Positions 1-13,680 of a stretch of DNA of 64,000 nt are shown here, piece by piece (the first letter of the stretch is position 1; each line of letters opens with the position of its first letter). The DNA comes from Cercis canadensis (lineage: Eukaryota; Streptophyta; Magnoliopsida; Fabales; Fabaceae). A program made the position numbers and the translations under genes. The stretch spans positions 211,353 to 275,352 of the forward strand of contig QAOA01005666.1 of NCBI GenBank assembly GCA_003255065.1, given 5' to 3'. A model generated the notes under the pieces. It was given only the letters and a program-made list of their open reading frames with translations, was not told where the DNA came from and searched no databases.

Positions 1-176
1 TTTATTTGGGAAGAGACTGTTTTCCTGTGCGTCATTGTATCTGGCCCGAGACCCTGTTTCGGATCGTTCCTGTATCTGACCCGGATATTTTTTTTGGGTT
101 TCACTGTATTTGGGAAGAGACTGTTTCCCGTTGGGTCATTATACCTGGCCTGTGAGCCTGTTTTGGTTAATAGTTG

Positions 177-557
177 TATGTGACTCAGAAATTTTTCTTG
201 GGTTCCACTATATCTGCCCTGGGACCCTGTTTCGTTTCATCCTTGTATCTGACTCAGATATTTTTCTTGGGTTTCACTGTGTCTGGTAAGACACTGTTTC
301 CTGGTAGGTCAACGAATCTGGCCCGGGAACCTGTTTGGGTTCGTCCTTGTATCTGACTCAGTTGCTTTTCTTATATTTAACTTTATTTGGGAAAAGGCTG
401 TTTTCCTGTGCGTCATTGTATCTTGCCCGAGACCCTGTTTCGGATCGTTCCTGTATCTGACCCGAATATTTTTTTTGGGTTTCACTGTATTTGGGAAGAG
501 ACTGTTTCCCGTTGGGTCATTATACCTGGCCTGTGAGCCTGTTTTGGTTAATAGTTG
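177..557 (+). repeat. Short HOR form, 381 bp
   Basis: The distance to the next diagnostic monomer is 381 bp. This equals monomers 1+2+16+17 of the reference HOR (69+104+104+104), with monomers 3-15 missing. Confidence 0.85.
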
Positions 558-2451
558 TATGTGACTCAGAAATTTTTCTTGGGTTCCACTATATCTGCCC
601 TGGGACCCTGTTTCGTTTCATCCTTGTATCTGACTCGGATATTTTTCTTGGGTTTCACTGTGTCTGGTAAGACACTTTTTCCTGGTAGGTCAACGAATCT
701 GGCCCGGGACCCTGTTTCGGTTCGTCCTTGTATCTGACTCAGATATTTTTCTTTGGTTTCACTGTATCTGGCCCGGGATCCTGTTTCGGTTCGTCCCTGT
801 ATCTGACCTGGATATTTTTTTTGGGTTTCGCTATATTTGGGAAGGGCCTGTTTCCCGGTGGGTCATTGTATCTGGCTCGGGAAGATGTTTCGGTTTGTCC
901 CTGTATCTGACTCGGATATTTTTTCTTGGGTTTCACTATGTCTGGGAAGGCACTGTTTCCTGGTGGGTCAACGAATCTGGCCCGGGACCCTGTTTCGGTT
1001 CGTCCTTGTATCTGACTCAGATATTTTCCTTTGGTTTCACTGTATCTGGACCGGGATCCTGTTTCGGTTCGTCCCTGTATCTGACCTGGATAATTTTTTT
1101 GGGTTTCGCCATATTTGGGAAGGGCCTGTTTCCCGGTGGGTCATTGTATCTAGCTCGGGAAGATGTTTCGGTTTGTCCCTGTATCTGACTCGGATATTTT
1201 TTCGTAGGTTTCACTATGTCTGGGAAGGCACTGTTTCCTGGTGGGTCAACGAATCTGGCCCGGGACCCTGTTTCGGTTCGTCCATGTATCTGACTCAGAT
1301 ATTTTTCTTGGGTTTGACTGTATCTGGGAAGAACTGTTTCCTGGTGCGTCATTGAATCTGGCCCGGGACCCTGTTTCGGTTCGTCCCTGTATATGACTCA
1401 TATATTTTACTTTGGTTTCACTGTATCTGGCCCGGGATCCTGTTTCGGTTCGTCCCTATATCTGACCTGTATATTTTTCTTGGGTTCCTGTTTCTCGGTG
1501 GGTCATTGTATTTGGCCCGGGACGCTGTTTCGGTTCGTCCTTGTATCTGGCCCGGATATTTTTCTTGGGTTTCCCTGTATTTTGGAAGGGATTGTGTCCC
1601 GGTGGGTCATTGTATTTGGCCTGTGACCCTGTTTCGGTTCATCGCTATATCTGACTCAGAAATTTTTCTTGGGTGTCACTATATCCGGCCTAGAACCCTA
1701 TTTCGGTTCGTCCCAGAATCTGACTCGAATGTTTTTCTTGGGTTTCACTATATTTGGGAATGGACTGTTTCCTAGTGTGTCATTGTATCTGGCTCGTTGA
1801 ATCGAATGTTTTTCTTGGGTTTCACTGTATTTGGGAATGGACTGTTTCCTGGTGTGTCATTTTGTCTGGCTCGGGACCCTATTCCGTTTCGTGCTTGTAG
1901 CTGACCCGGATATTTTTCTTGGGTTTCACTGTATTTGAGAAGGGCCTGTTTCCCGTTGGTTCATTGTATCTGGGCCGGGACCTTGTTTCGGTACGGTTCT
2001 ATATCTGACTCGGATATTTTTCTTGGGTTTCACTGTATCTGGGAAGGAACTGTTTCCTAGTGGGTCCACGAATCTGGCCCATGACACTGTAAGCCAAGCA
2101 GGAACATAGACTGTCAGATTTTTTTCTTTGGTTTCGTTGTCTCTTGCCTGGGACCCTATTTCGGTTCGTCCTTGTATCTAACTCGGATATTTTTCTTCGG
2201 TTTCACTGTATCTGACCTGGGAGCTTGTTTCGGTTCGTCCTTGTATTTGACTCAGTTGCTTTTCTTATATTTCACTTTATTTGGGAAGAGACTGTTTTCC
2301 TGTGCGTCATTGTATCTGGCCCGAGACCCTGTTTCAGATCGTTCCTGTATTTGACCCGGATATTTTTTTTGGGTTTCACTGTATTTGGGAAGAGACAGTT
2401 TCCCGTTGGGTCATTATACCTGGCCTGTGAGCCTGTTTTGGTTAATAGCTG

Positions 2452-2832
2452 TATGTGACTCAGAAATTTTTCTTGGGTTCCACTATATCTGCCCTGGGAC
2501 CCTGTTTCGTTTCATCCTTGTATCTGACTCGGATATTTTTCTTGGGTTTCACTGTGTCTGGTAAGACACTTTTTCCTGGTAGGTCAACGAATATGGCCCG
2601 GGACCCTGTTTCGGTTCGTCCTTGTATCTGACTCAGTTGCTTTTCTTATATTTAACTTTATTTGGGAAGAGACTGTTTTCCTGTGCGTCATTGTATCTGG
2701 CCTGAGACCCTGTTTCGGATCGTTCCTGTATCTGACTCGGATATTTTTTTTGAGTTTCACTGTATTTGGGAAGAGACTGTTTCCCGTTGGGTCATTATAC
2801 CTGGCCTGTGAGCCTGTTTTGGTTAGTAGCTG
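2452..2832 (+). repeat. Short HOR form, 381 bp
   Basis: Second example of the monomer order 1-2-16-17. It is followed directly by a 519-bp form. Confidence 0.85.
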
Positions 2833-3351
2833 TATGTGACTCAGAAATTTTTCTTGGATTCCACTATATCTGCCCTGGGACTCTGTTTTGTTTCATCCTT
2901 GTATCTGACTAGGATATTTTTCTTGGGTTTCACTGTGTCTGGTAAGACACTTTTTCCTGGTAGGTCAACGAATCTGGCCATGGACCCTGTTTCGGTTCGT
3001 CCTTGTATCTGACTCAGATATTTTTCTTTGGTTTCACTGTCTCTGGCCTGGGACCCTATTTCGGTTCGTCCTTGTATCTAACTCGGATATTTTTCTTCGG
3101 TTTCACTGTATCTGACCTGGGAGCCTGTTTCGGTTCGTCCTTGTTTCTGACTCAGTCGCTTTTCTTTTATTTCACTTTATTTGGGAAGAGACTGTTTTCC
3201 TGTGCGTCATTGTATCTGGCCCGTTACCCTGTTTCGGATCATTCCTGTATCTGACCCGGATATTTTTTTTGGGTTTCACTGTTTTTGGGAAGAGACGGTT
3301 TCCCGTTGGGTCATTATACCTGGCCTGTGAGCCTATTTTGGTTAATAGCTG
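2833..3351 (+). repeat. Intermediate HOR form, 519 bp
   Basis: The length matches monomers 1-2-14-15-16-17 (69+104+69+69+104+104). The two adjacent 69-bp units are visible between about 3006 and 3143. Confidence 0.82.
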
Positions 3352-4890
3352 TAAGTGACTCAAAAATTTTTCTTGGGTTCCACTATATCTGCCCTGGGAC
3401 CCTGTTTCGTTTCATCCTTGTATCTGACTCGGATATTTTTCTTGGGTTTCACTGTGTCTTGTAAGACACTTTTTCCTGGTAGGTCAACGAATCTGGCCAG
3501 GGACCCTGTTTCGGTACGTCCTTGTTTCTGACTCAGATATTTTTCTTTGGTTTCACTGTATCTGGCCCGGCATCCTGTTTCGGTTCGTCCCTGTATCTGA
3601 CCTGGATATTTTTTAGGGTTTCGCTATATTTGGGAAGGGCCTGTTTCCCGGTGGGTCATTGTATCTGGCTCGGGAAGATGTTTCGGTTTGTCCCTGTATC
3701 TGACTCGGATATTTTTTCTTGGGTTTCACTATGTCTGGGAAGGCACTGTTTCCTGGTGGGTCAACGAATCTGGCCCGGGACCCTGTTTCGGTTCGTCCAT
3801 GTATCTGACTCAGATATTTTTCTTGGGTTTGACTGTATCTGGGAAGGAACTGTTTCCTGGTGGGTCATTGAATCTGGCCCGGGACCCTGTTTCGGTTCGT
3901 CCCTGTATATGACTCATATATTTTACTTTGGTTTCACTGTATCTGGCCCGGGATCCTGTTTCGGTTCGTCCCTATATCTGACCTGTATATTTTTCTTGGG
4001 TTCCTGTTTCTCGGTGGGTCATTGTATTTGGCCCGGGACGCTGTTTCGGTTCGTCCATGTATCTGGCCCGGATATTTTTCTTGGGTTTCTCTGTATTTTG
4101 GAAGGGACTGTGTCCCGGTGGGTCATTGTATTTGGCCTGTGAACCTGTTTCGGTTCATCGCTATATCTGACTCAGAAATTTTCCTTGGGTGTCACTATAT
4201 CTGGCCTGGAACCCTATTTCGGTTCGTCCCAGAATCTGACTCGAATGTTTTTCTTGGGTTTCACTGTATTTGGGAATGGACTGTTTCCTGGTGTGTCATT
4301 GTATCTGGCTCGGGACCCTATTCCGTTTCGTGCTTGTAGCTGACCCAAATATTTTTCTTGGGTTTCACTGTATTTGAGAAGGGCCTGTTTCCCGTTGGTT
4401 CATTGTATCTGGGCCGGGACCTTGTTTCGGTACAGTTCTATATCTGACTCGGATATTTTTCTGGGGTTTCACTGTATCTGGGAATGAACTGTTTCCTAGT
4501 GGATCAACGAATCTGGCCCGTGACACTGTTTCGGTTCGTCCTTGTATCTGACTCAAATTTTTTTCTTTGGTTTCACTGTCTCTGGCCTGGGACCCTATTT
4601 CGGTTCGTCCTTGTATCTAACTCGGATATTTTTCTTCGGTTTCACTGTATCTGACCTGGGAGCCTGTTTCGGTTCGTCCTTGTATCTGACTCAGTTGCTT
4701 TTCTTATATTTCACTTTATTTGGGAAGAGACTGTTTTCCTGTGCGTCATTGTATCTGGCCCGAGACCCTGTTTCGGATCGTTCCTGTATCTGACCCGGAT
4801 ATTTTTTTTGGGTTTCACTGTATTTGGGTAGAGACTGTTTCCCGTTGGGTCATTATACCTGGCCTGTGAGCCTGTTTTGGTTAATAGCTG

Positions 4891-5271
4891 TATGTGACTC
4901 AGAAATTTTTCTTGGGTTCCACTATATCTGCCCTGGGACCCTGTTTCGTTTCATCCTTGTCTCTGACTCGGATATTTTTCTTGGGTTTCACTGTGTCTTG
5001 TAAGACACTTTTTCCTAGTAGGTCAATGAATCTGGCCCGGGACTCTGTTTCGGTTTGTCCTTGTATCTGACTCAGTTTCTTTTCTTATATTTAACTTTAT
5101 TAGGGAAGAACTGTTTTCCTGTGCGTCATTGTATCTGGCCCGAGACCCTGTTTCGGATCGTTCCTGTATCTGACCCGGATATTTTTTTTCGGGTTTCACT
5201 GTATTTTGGAAGAGACTGTTTCCCGTTGGGTCATTATACCTGGCCTGTGAGCTTGTTTTGGTTAATAACTG
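4891..5271 (+). repeat. Short HOR form, 381 bp
   Basis: Third example of the 1-2-16-17 order, after a 1539-bp HOR copy (3352-4890). Confidence 0.82.
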
Positions 5272-7594
5272 TATGTGACTCAAAAATTTTTCTTGGGTTC
5301 CACTATATCTGCCATGGGACCCTGTTTCGTTTCATCCTTGTATCTGACTCGGATATTTTTCTTGGGTTTCACTGTGTCTGGTAAGACACTTTTTCCTGGT
5401 AGGTCAACGAATCTGGCCAGGGACCCTGTTTCGGTTCGTCCTTGTATCTGACTCAGATATTTTTCTTTGGTTTCACTGTATCTGGCCCGTGATCCTGTTT
5501 TGGTTCTTCCCTGTATCTGACCTGGATATTTTTTTTGGGTTTCGCTATATTTACTGTATGTGACTCGGAAATTTTTCTTGGGTTCCACTATATCTGCCCC
5601 GGGACCCTGTTTCGTTTCATCCTTATATCTGACTCGGATATTTTTCTTGGGTTTCACTGTGTCTGGTAAGACACTTTTTCCTGGTAGGTCAACGAATCTG
5701 GCCAGGGACCTTGTTTCGGTTCGTCCTTGTATCTGACTCAGATATTTTTCTTTGGTTTCACTGTATCTGGCCTGGGATCCTGTTTCGGTTCGTCCCTGTA
5801 TCTGACCTGGATATTTTTTTTGGGTTTCGCTATATTTGGGAAGGGCCTGTTTCCCGGTGGGTCATTGTATCTGGCTCGGGAAGATGTTTCGGTTTGTCCC
5901 TGTATCTGACTCGGATATTTTTTCTTGGGTTTCACTATGTCTGGGAAGGCACTGTTTCCTGGTGGGTCAACGAATCTGGCCCGGGACCCTGTTTCGGTTC
6001 GTCCATGTATCTGACTCAGATATTTTTCTTGGGTTTGACTGTATCTGGGAAGGAACTGTTTCCTGGTGGGTCATTGAATCTGGCCCGGGACCCTGTTTCG
6101 GTTCGTCCCTGTATATGACTCATATATTTTACTTTGGTTTCACTGTATCTGGCCCGCGATCCCGTTTCGGTTCGTCCCTATATCTGACCTGTATATTTTT
6201 CTTGGGTTCCTGTTTCTCGGTGGGTCATCTTATTTGGCCCGGGACGCTATTTCGGTTCGTCCTTGTATCTGGCCCGGATATTTTTCTTGGGTTTCTCTGT
6301 ATTTTGGAAGGGACTGTGTCCCGGTGGGTCATTGTATTTGGCCTGTGACCCTGTTTCGGTTCATCGCTATATCTGACTCAGAAATTTTTCTTGGGTGTCA
6401 CTATATCTGGCCTGGAACCCTATTTCGGTTCGTCCCAGAATCTGACTCGAATGTTTTTCTTGGGTTTCACTGTATTTGGGAATGGACTGTTTCCTGGTGT
6501 GTCATTGTATCTGGCTCGGGACCTTATTCCGTTTCGTGCTTGTAGCTGACCTGGATATTTTTCTTAGGTTTCACTGTATTTGAGAAGGGCCTGTTTCCCG
6601 TTGGTTCATTGTATCTGGGCTGGGACCTTGTTTCGGTACGGTTCTATATCTGACTCGGATATTTTTCTTGGGTTTCACTGTATCTGGGAAGGAACTGTTT
6701 CCTAGTGGGTCAACGAATCTGGCCCGTGACACTGTTTCGGTTCGTCCTTGTATCTGACTCAGATTTTTTTCTTTGGTTTCACTGTCTCTGGCCTGGGACC
6801 CTATTTCGGTTCGTCCTTGTATCTAACTCGGATATTTTTCTTCGGTTTCACTGTATCTGACCTGGGAGCCTGTTTCGGTTCGTCCTTGTATCTGACTCAG
6901 TTGCTTTTCTTATATTTCACTTTATTTGGGAAGAGACTGTTTTCCTGTGCGTCATTGTATCTGGCCCGAGACCCTGTTTCGGATCGTTCCTGTATCTGAC
7001 CCGGATATTTTTTTTGGGTTTCACTGTATTTGGGAAGAGACTGTTTCCCGTTGGGTCATTATACCTGGCCTGTGAGCCTGTTTTGGTTAATAGCTGTATG
7101 TGACTCAGAAATTTTTCTTGGGTTCCACTATATCTGCCCTGGGACCCTGTTTCGTTTCATCCTTGTATCTGACTCGGATATTTTTCTTGGGTTTCACTGT
7201 GTCTGGTAAGACACTTTTTCCTGGTAGGTCAACGAATCTGGCCCGGGACCCTGTTTCGGTTCGTCCTTGTATCTGACTCAGATATTTTTCTTTGGTTTCA
7301 CTGTATCTGGCCCGGGATCCTGTTTCGGTTCGTCCCTGTATCTGACCTGAATATTTTTTTTGTGTTTCGCTACATTTGGGAAGGAACAGTGTCCCGGTGG
7401 GTCATTGTATTTGGCCTGTGACCCTGTTTCGGTTCATCGCTATATCTGACTCAGAAATTTTTCTTGGGTGTCACTATATCTGGCCTGGAACCTTATTTCG
7501 GTTCGTCCCAGAATCTGACTCGAATGTTTTTCTTGGGTTTCTCTGTATTTGGGAATGGACTGTTTCCTGGTGTGTCATTGTATCTGGCTCGGGA

Positions 7595-7676
7595 CCCTAT
7601 TCCGTTTCGTGCTTGTAGCTAACCTAGATATTTTTCCCTATTCCGTTTCGTGCTTGTAGCTGACCTGGATATTTTT
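7595..7676 (+). repeat. Out-of-register 41-bp tandem duplication
   Basis: The stretch opening CCCTATTCCGTTTCGTGC occurs at 7595 and again at 7636. The 41-bp period is not a monomer length, so this is local slippage inside the array rather than monomer exchange. Confidence 0.8.
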
Positions 7677-10600
7677 CTTGGGTTTCACTGTATTTGAGAA
7701 GGGCCTGTTTCCCGTTGGTTCATTTTAACTGGGCCGGGACCTTGTTTCGATACGGTTCTATATCTGACTCGGATATTTTTCTTGGGTTTCACTGTATCTG
7801 GGAAGGAATTGTTTCCTAGTGGGTCAACGAATCTGGCCCGTGATATTGTTTCGGTTCGTCCTTGTATCTGACTCAGATTTTTTTGTTTGGTTTCACTGTC
7901 TCTGGCCTGGGACCCTATTTCGGTTCGTCCTTGTATCTAACTCGGATATTTTTCTTCGGTTTCACTGTATCTGACCTGGGAACCTGTTTCGGTTCGTCCT
8001 TGTATCTGACACAGTTGCTTTTCTTATATTTCACTTTATTTGGGAAGAGACTGTTTTCCTGTGCGTCATTGTATCTGGCCCGAGACCCTGTTTCGGATCG
8101 TTCCTGTATTCGACCCGGATATTTTTTTTGGATTTCACTGTATTTGGGAAGAAACTGTTTCCCATTGGGTCATTATACCTGGCCTGTGAGCCTCTTTTGG
8201 TGAATAGCTGTATGTGACTCAGAAATTTTTCTTGGGTTCCACTATATCTGCCCTGGGAACCTGTTTCGTTTCATCCTTGTATCTGACTCGGATATTTTTC
8301 TTGCGTTTCACAGTGTCTGGTAAGACACTTTTTCCCGGTAGGTCAACGAATCTGGGCCGGGTCCCTGTTTCGGTTCGTCCTTGTATCTGACTCAGTTGCT
8401 TTCCTTATATTTAACTTTATTTGGGAAGAGACTGTTTTCCTGTGCGTCATTGTATCTGTCCCGAGACCCTGTTTCGGATCGTTCCTGTATCTGACCCGGA
8501 TATTTTTTTTGGTTTTCACTATTGGGAAGAGACTGTTTCCCGTTGGGTCATTATACCTGGCCTGTGAGCCTGTTTTGGTTAATAGCTGCATCTGACTCAG
8601 AAATTTTTCTTGGGTTCCACTATATCTGCCCTGGGACCCTGTTTCGTTTCATCCTTGTATCTGACTCGGATATTTTTCTGGGGTTTCACTATGTCTGGTA
8701 AGACACTTTTTCCTGGTAGGTCAACGAATCTGGCCAGGGACCCTGTTTCGGTTCGTCCTTGTATCTGACTCAGATATTTTTCTTTGGTTTCACTTTATCT
8801 GGATCGGGATCCTGTTTCGGTTTGTCCCTGTATCTGACCTGGATATTTTTTTTGGGTTTCGCTATATTTGGGAAGGGCCTGTTTCTCAGTGGGTCATTAT
8901 ATCTGGTTCAGGAAGATGTTTCGGTTTGTCCCTGTATCTGACTCGGATATTTTTTTCTTGGGTTTCACTATGTCTGGGAAGGCACTGTTTCCTGGTGGGT
9001 CAACGAATTTTGCCAGGGACCCTGTTTCGGTTCGTCCATGTATCTGACTCAGATATTTTTCTTGGGTTTGACTGTATCTGGGAAGGAACTGTTTCCTGGT
9101 GGGTCATTGAATCTGGCCCGGGACCCTGTTTCGGTTCGTCCCTGTATATGACTCGTATATTTTACTTTGGTTTCACTGTATCTGGCCCGGGATCCCGTTT
9201 CGGTTCGTCCCTATATCTGACCTGTATATTTTTCTTGGGTTCCCATTTCTCGGTGGGTCATTGTATTTGGCCCGGGACGCTGTTTCGGTTCGTCCTTGTA
9301 TCTGGCCCGGATATTTTTCTTGGGTTTCTCTGTATTTTGGAAGTGACTGTGTCCCGGTGGGTCATTGTATTTGGCCTGTGACCCTGTTTCGGTTCATCGC
9401 TATATCTGACTCAGAAATTTTTCTTGGGTGTCACTATATCTGGCCTGGAACCCTATTTCGGTTCGTCCCAGAATCTGACTCGAATGTTTTTCTTGGGTTT
9501 CACTGTATTTGGGAATGGACTGTTTCCTGGTGTGTCATTGTATCTGGCTCGGGACCCTATTCCGTTTCGTGCTTGTAGCTGACCCGGATATTTTTCTTGG
9601 GTTTCACTGTATTTGAGAAGGGCCTGTTTCCCGTTGGTTCATTGTATCTGGGCTGGGACCTTGTTTCGGTACGGTTCTATGTCTGACTCAGATATTTTTC
9701 TTGGGTTTAACTGTATCTGGGAAGGAACTGTTTCCTAGTGGGTCAACGAATCTAGCCCGTGACACTGTTTCGGTTCGTCCTTGTATCTGACTCAGATTTT
9801 TTTCTTTGGTTTCACTGTCTCTGGCCTGGGAACCTATTTCGGTTCGTCCTTGTATCTAACTAGGATATTTTTCTTCGATTTCACTGTATCTGACCTGGGA
9901 ACCTGTTTCGGTTCGTCCTTGTATCTGACTCAGTTGCTTTTCTTATATTTCACTTTATTTGGGAAGAGACTGTTTTTCTGTGCGTCATTGTATCTGGCCC
10001 GAGACCCTGTTTCGGATCGTTCCTGTATCTGACTCGGATATTTTTTTTGGGTTTCACTTTATTTGTGAAGAGACTGTTTATACCTGGCCTGTGAGCCTAT
10101 TTTGGTTAATAGCTGTATGTGACTCAGAAATTTTTCTTGGGTTCCATTATATCTGCCCTAGGACCCTGTTTCATTTCATCCTTATATCTGACTCGGATAT
10201 TTTTCTTGGGTTTCACTGTGTCTAGTAAGATCATCCTTGTATCTGACTCGGATATTTTTCTTGGGTTTCACTGTGTCCGGTAAGACACTTTTTCCTGGTA
10301 GGTCAACGAATCTGGCCCGGGACCCTGTTTCGGTTCGTCTTTGTTTCTGACTCAGATATTTTTCTTTGGTTTCACTGTATCTGGCCCGGGATCCTGTTTC
10401 GGTTCGTCCCTGTATCTGACCTGGATATTTTTTTTGGGTTTCGCTATATTTGGGAAGGGCTTGTTTCCCGGTGGGTCACTGTATCTGGATCGGGAAGATG
10501 TTTCGGTTTGTCCCTGTATCTGATTCGGATATTTTTTCTTGGGTTTCACTATGTCCTGGAAGGCACTGTTTCCTGGTGGGTCAACGAATCTGGCCCGGGA

Positions 10601-13440
10601 CCCTGTTTCGGTTCGTCCATGTATCTGACTCAGATATTTTTCTTGGGTTTGACTGTATCTGGGAAGGCACTGTTTCCTGGGGGGTCAACGAATCTGGCCC
10701 GGGACCCTGTTTCGGTTCGTCCCTGTATATGACTCATATATTTTACTTTGGTTTCACTGTATCTGGCCCGGGATCCTGTTTCGGTTCGTCCCTATATCTG
10801 ACCTGTATATTTTTCTTGGGTTCCTGTTTCTCGGTGGGTCATTGTATTTGGCCCGGGACGCTGTTTCGGTTCGTCCTTGTATCTGGCCCGGATATTTTTC
10901 TTGGGTTTCTCTGTATTTTGGAAGGGACTGTGTCCCGGTGGGTCATTGTATTTGGCCTGTGACCCTGTTTCGGTTCATCGCTATATCTGACTCAGAAATT
11001 TTTCTTGGGTGTCACTATATCTGGCCTAGAATCCTATTTTGGTTCGTCCTAGAATCTGAGTCGAATGTTTTTCTTGGGTTTCACTGTATTTGGGAATGGA
11101 CTGTTTCCTGGTGTGTCATTGTATATGGCTCGGGACCCTATTTCGTTTCGTGCTTGTAGCTGACCCGGATATTTTTCTTGGGTTTCACTGTATTTGAGAA
11201 GGGCCTGTTTCCCGTTGGTTCATTGTATCTGGGCCGGGACCTTGTTTCGGTACGGTTCTATATCTGACTCGGATATTTTTCTTGGGTTTCACTGTATCTG
11301 GGAAGGAACTGTTTCCTAGTGGGTCAACGAATCTGGCCCGTGAAACTGTTTCGGTTCGTCCTTGTATCTGACTCACATTTTTTTCTTTGGTTTCACTGTC
11401 TCTGGCCTGGGACCCTATTTCGGTTCGTCCTTGTATCTAACTCGGATATTTTTCTTCGGTTTCACTGTATCTGACCTGGGAGCCTGTTTCGGTTCGTCCT
11501 TGTATCTGACTCAGTTGCTTTTCTTATATTTCACTTTATTTGGGAAGAGACTGTTTTCCTGTGCGTCATTGTATCTGGCCCGAGACCCTGTTTCGGATCG
11601 TTCCTGTATCTGACCCGGATATTTTTTTTGGGTTTCACTGTATTTGGGAAGAGACTGTTTCCCGTTGGGTCATCATACCTGGCCTGTGAGTCTGTTTTGG
11701 TTAATAATTGTATGTGACTCAGAAATTTTTCTTGGGTTCCACTATATCTGCCCTCTGTGCGTCATTGTATCTGGCCCGAGACCCTGATTCGGATCGTTCC
11801 TGTATCTGACCCGGATATTTTTTTTGGGTTTCACTGTATTTGGGAAGAGGCTGTTTCCCGTTGGGTCATTATACCTGGCCTGTGAGCCTGTTTTGGTTTA
11901 TAGTTGTATGTGACTCAGAAATTTTTCTTGGGTTCCACTATATCTGCCCTGGGACCCTGTTTCGTTTCATCCTTGTATCTGACTCGGATATTTTTCTTGG
12001 GTTTCACTGTGTCTGGTAAGACACTTTTTCCTGGTAGGTCAACGAATCTGGTCGGGACCCTGTTTCGGTTCGTCCTTGTATCTGACTCAGATATTTTTCT
12101 TTGGTTTCACTATATCTGGCCCGGGATCCTGTTTCGGTTCGTCCCTGTATCTGACCTGGATATTTTTTTTGGGTTTCGCTATATTTGGGAAGGGCCTGTT
12201 TCCCGGTGGGTCATTGTATCGGGCTCGGGAAGATGTTTCGGTTTGTCCCTGTATCTGACTCGGATATTTTTTCTTGGGTTTCACTATGTCTGGGAAGGCA
12301 CTGTTTCCTGGTGGGTCAACGAATCTGGCCCGGGACCCTGTTTCGGTTCGTCCATGTATCTGACTCAGATATTTTTCTTGGGTTTGACTGTATCTGGGAA
12401 GGAACTGTTTCCTGGTGGGTCATTGAATCTGGCCCGGGACCCTGTTTCGGTTCGTCCCTGTATATGACTCATATATTTTACTTTGGTTTCACTGTATCTG
12501 GCCCGGGATCCTGTTTCGGTTCGTCCCTATATCTGACCTGTATATTTTTCTTGGGTTCCTGTTTCTCGGTGGGTCATTGTATTTGGCCCGGGACGCTGTT
12601 TCGGTTCGTCCTTGTATCTGGCCCGGATATTTTTCTTGGGTTTCTCTGTATTTTGGAAGGGACTGTGTCCCGGTGGGTCATTGTATTTGGCCTGTGACCC
12701 TGTTTCGGTTCATCGCTATATCTGACTCAGAAATTTTTCTTGGGTGTCACTATATCTGGCCTGGAACCCTATTTCGGTTCGTCCCAGAATCTGACTCGAA
12801 TGTTTTTCTTGGGTTTCACTGTATTTGGGAATGGACTGTTTCCTGGTGTGTCATTGTATCTGGCTCGGGACCCTATTCCGTTTCGTGCTTGTAGCTGACC
12901 CGGATATTTTTCTTGGGTTTCACTGTATTTGAGAAGGGCCTGTTTCCCGTTGGTTCATTCTATCTGGGCCGGGACCTTGTTTCGGTACGGTTCTATATCT
13001 GACTCGCATATTATTCTTGGGTTTCACTGTATCTGGGAAGGAACTGTTTCCTAGTGGGTCAACGAATCTGGCCCGTGACACTGTTTCGGTTCGTCCTTGT
13101 ATCTGACTCAGATTTTTTTCTTTGGTTTCACTGTCTCTGGCCTGGGACCCTATTTCGGTTCGTCCTTGTATCTAACTCGGATATTTTTCTTCGGTTTCAC
13201 TGTATCTGACCTGGGAGCCTGTTTCGGTTCGTCCTTGTATCTGACTCAGTTGCTTTTCTTATATTTCACTTTAATTGGGAAGAGACTGTTTTCCTGTGCG
13301 TCATTGTATCTGGCCCGAGACCCTGTTTCGGATCGTTCCTGTATCTGACCCGGATATATTTTTTGGGTTTCACTGTATTTTGGAATAGACTGTTTCCCGT
13401 TGGGTCATTATACCTGGCCTGTGAGCCTGTTTTGGTTAAT

Positions 13441-13680
13441 AGCTGTATGTGACTCAGAAATTTATCTTGAGTTCCACTATATCTGCCTTGGGAACCTGTT
13501 TCGTTTCATCCTTATATCCGACTCGTATTTTTCTTGGGTTTCACTGTGTCTGGTAAGACATGCTGTATGTGACTCAGAAATTTTTCTTGAGTTCCACTAT
13601 ATCTGCCTTGGGAACCTGTTTCGTTTCATCCTTATATCCGACTCGTATTTTTCTTGGGTTTCACAGTGTCTGGTAAGACA
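13441..13680 (+). repeat. 120-bp tandem duplication within the array
   Basis: Bases 13441-13560 and 13561-13680 are nearly identical, including a shared private deletion in the ATCCGACTCG-T stretch that other copies lack. The 120-bp period is not a sum of monomer lengths. The duplication arose after that deletion. Confidence 0.88.
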
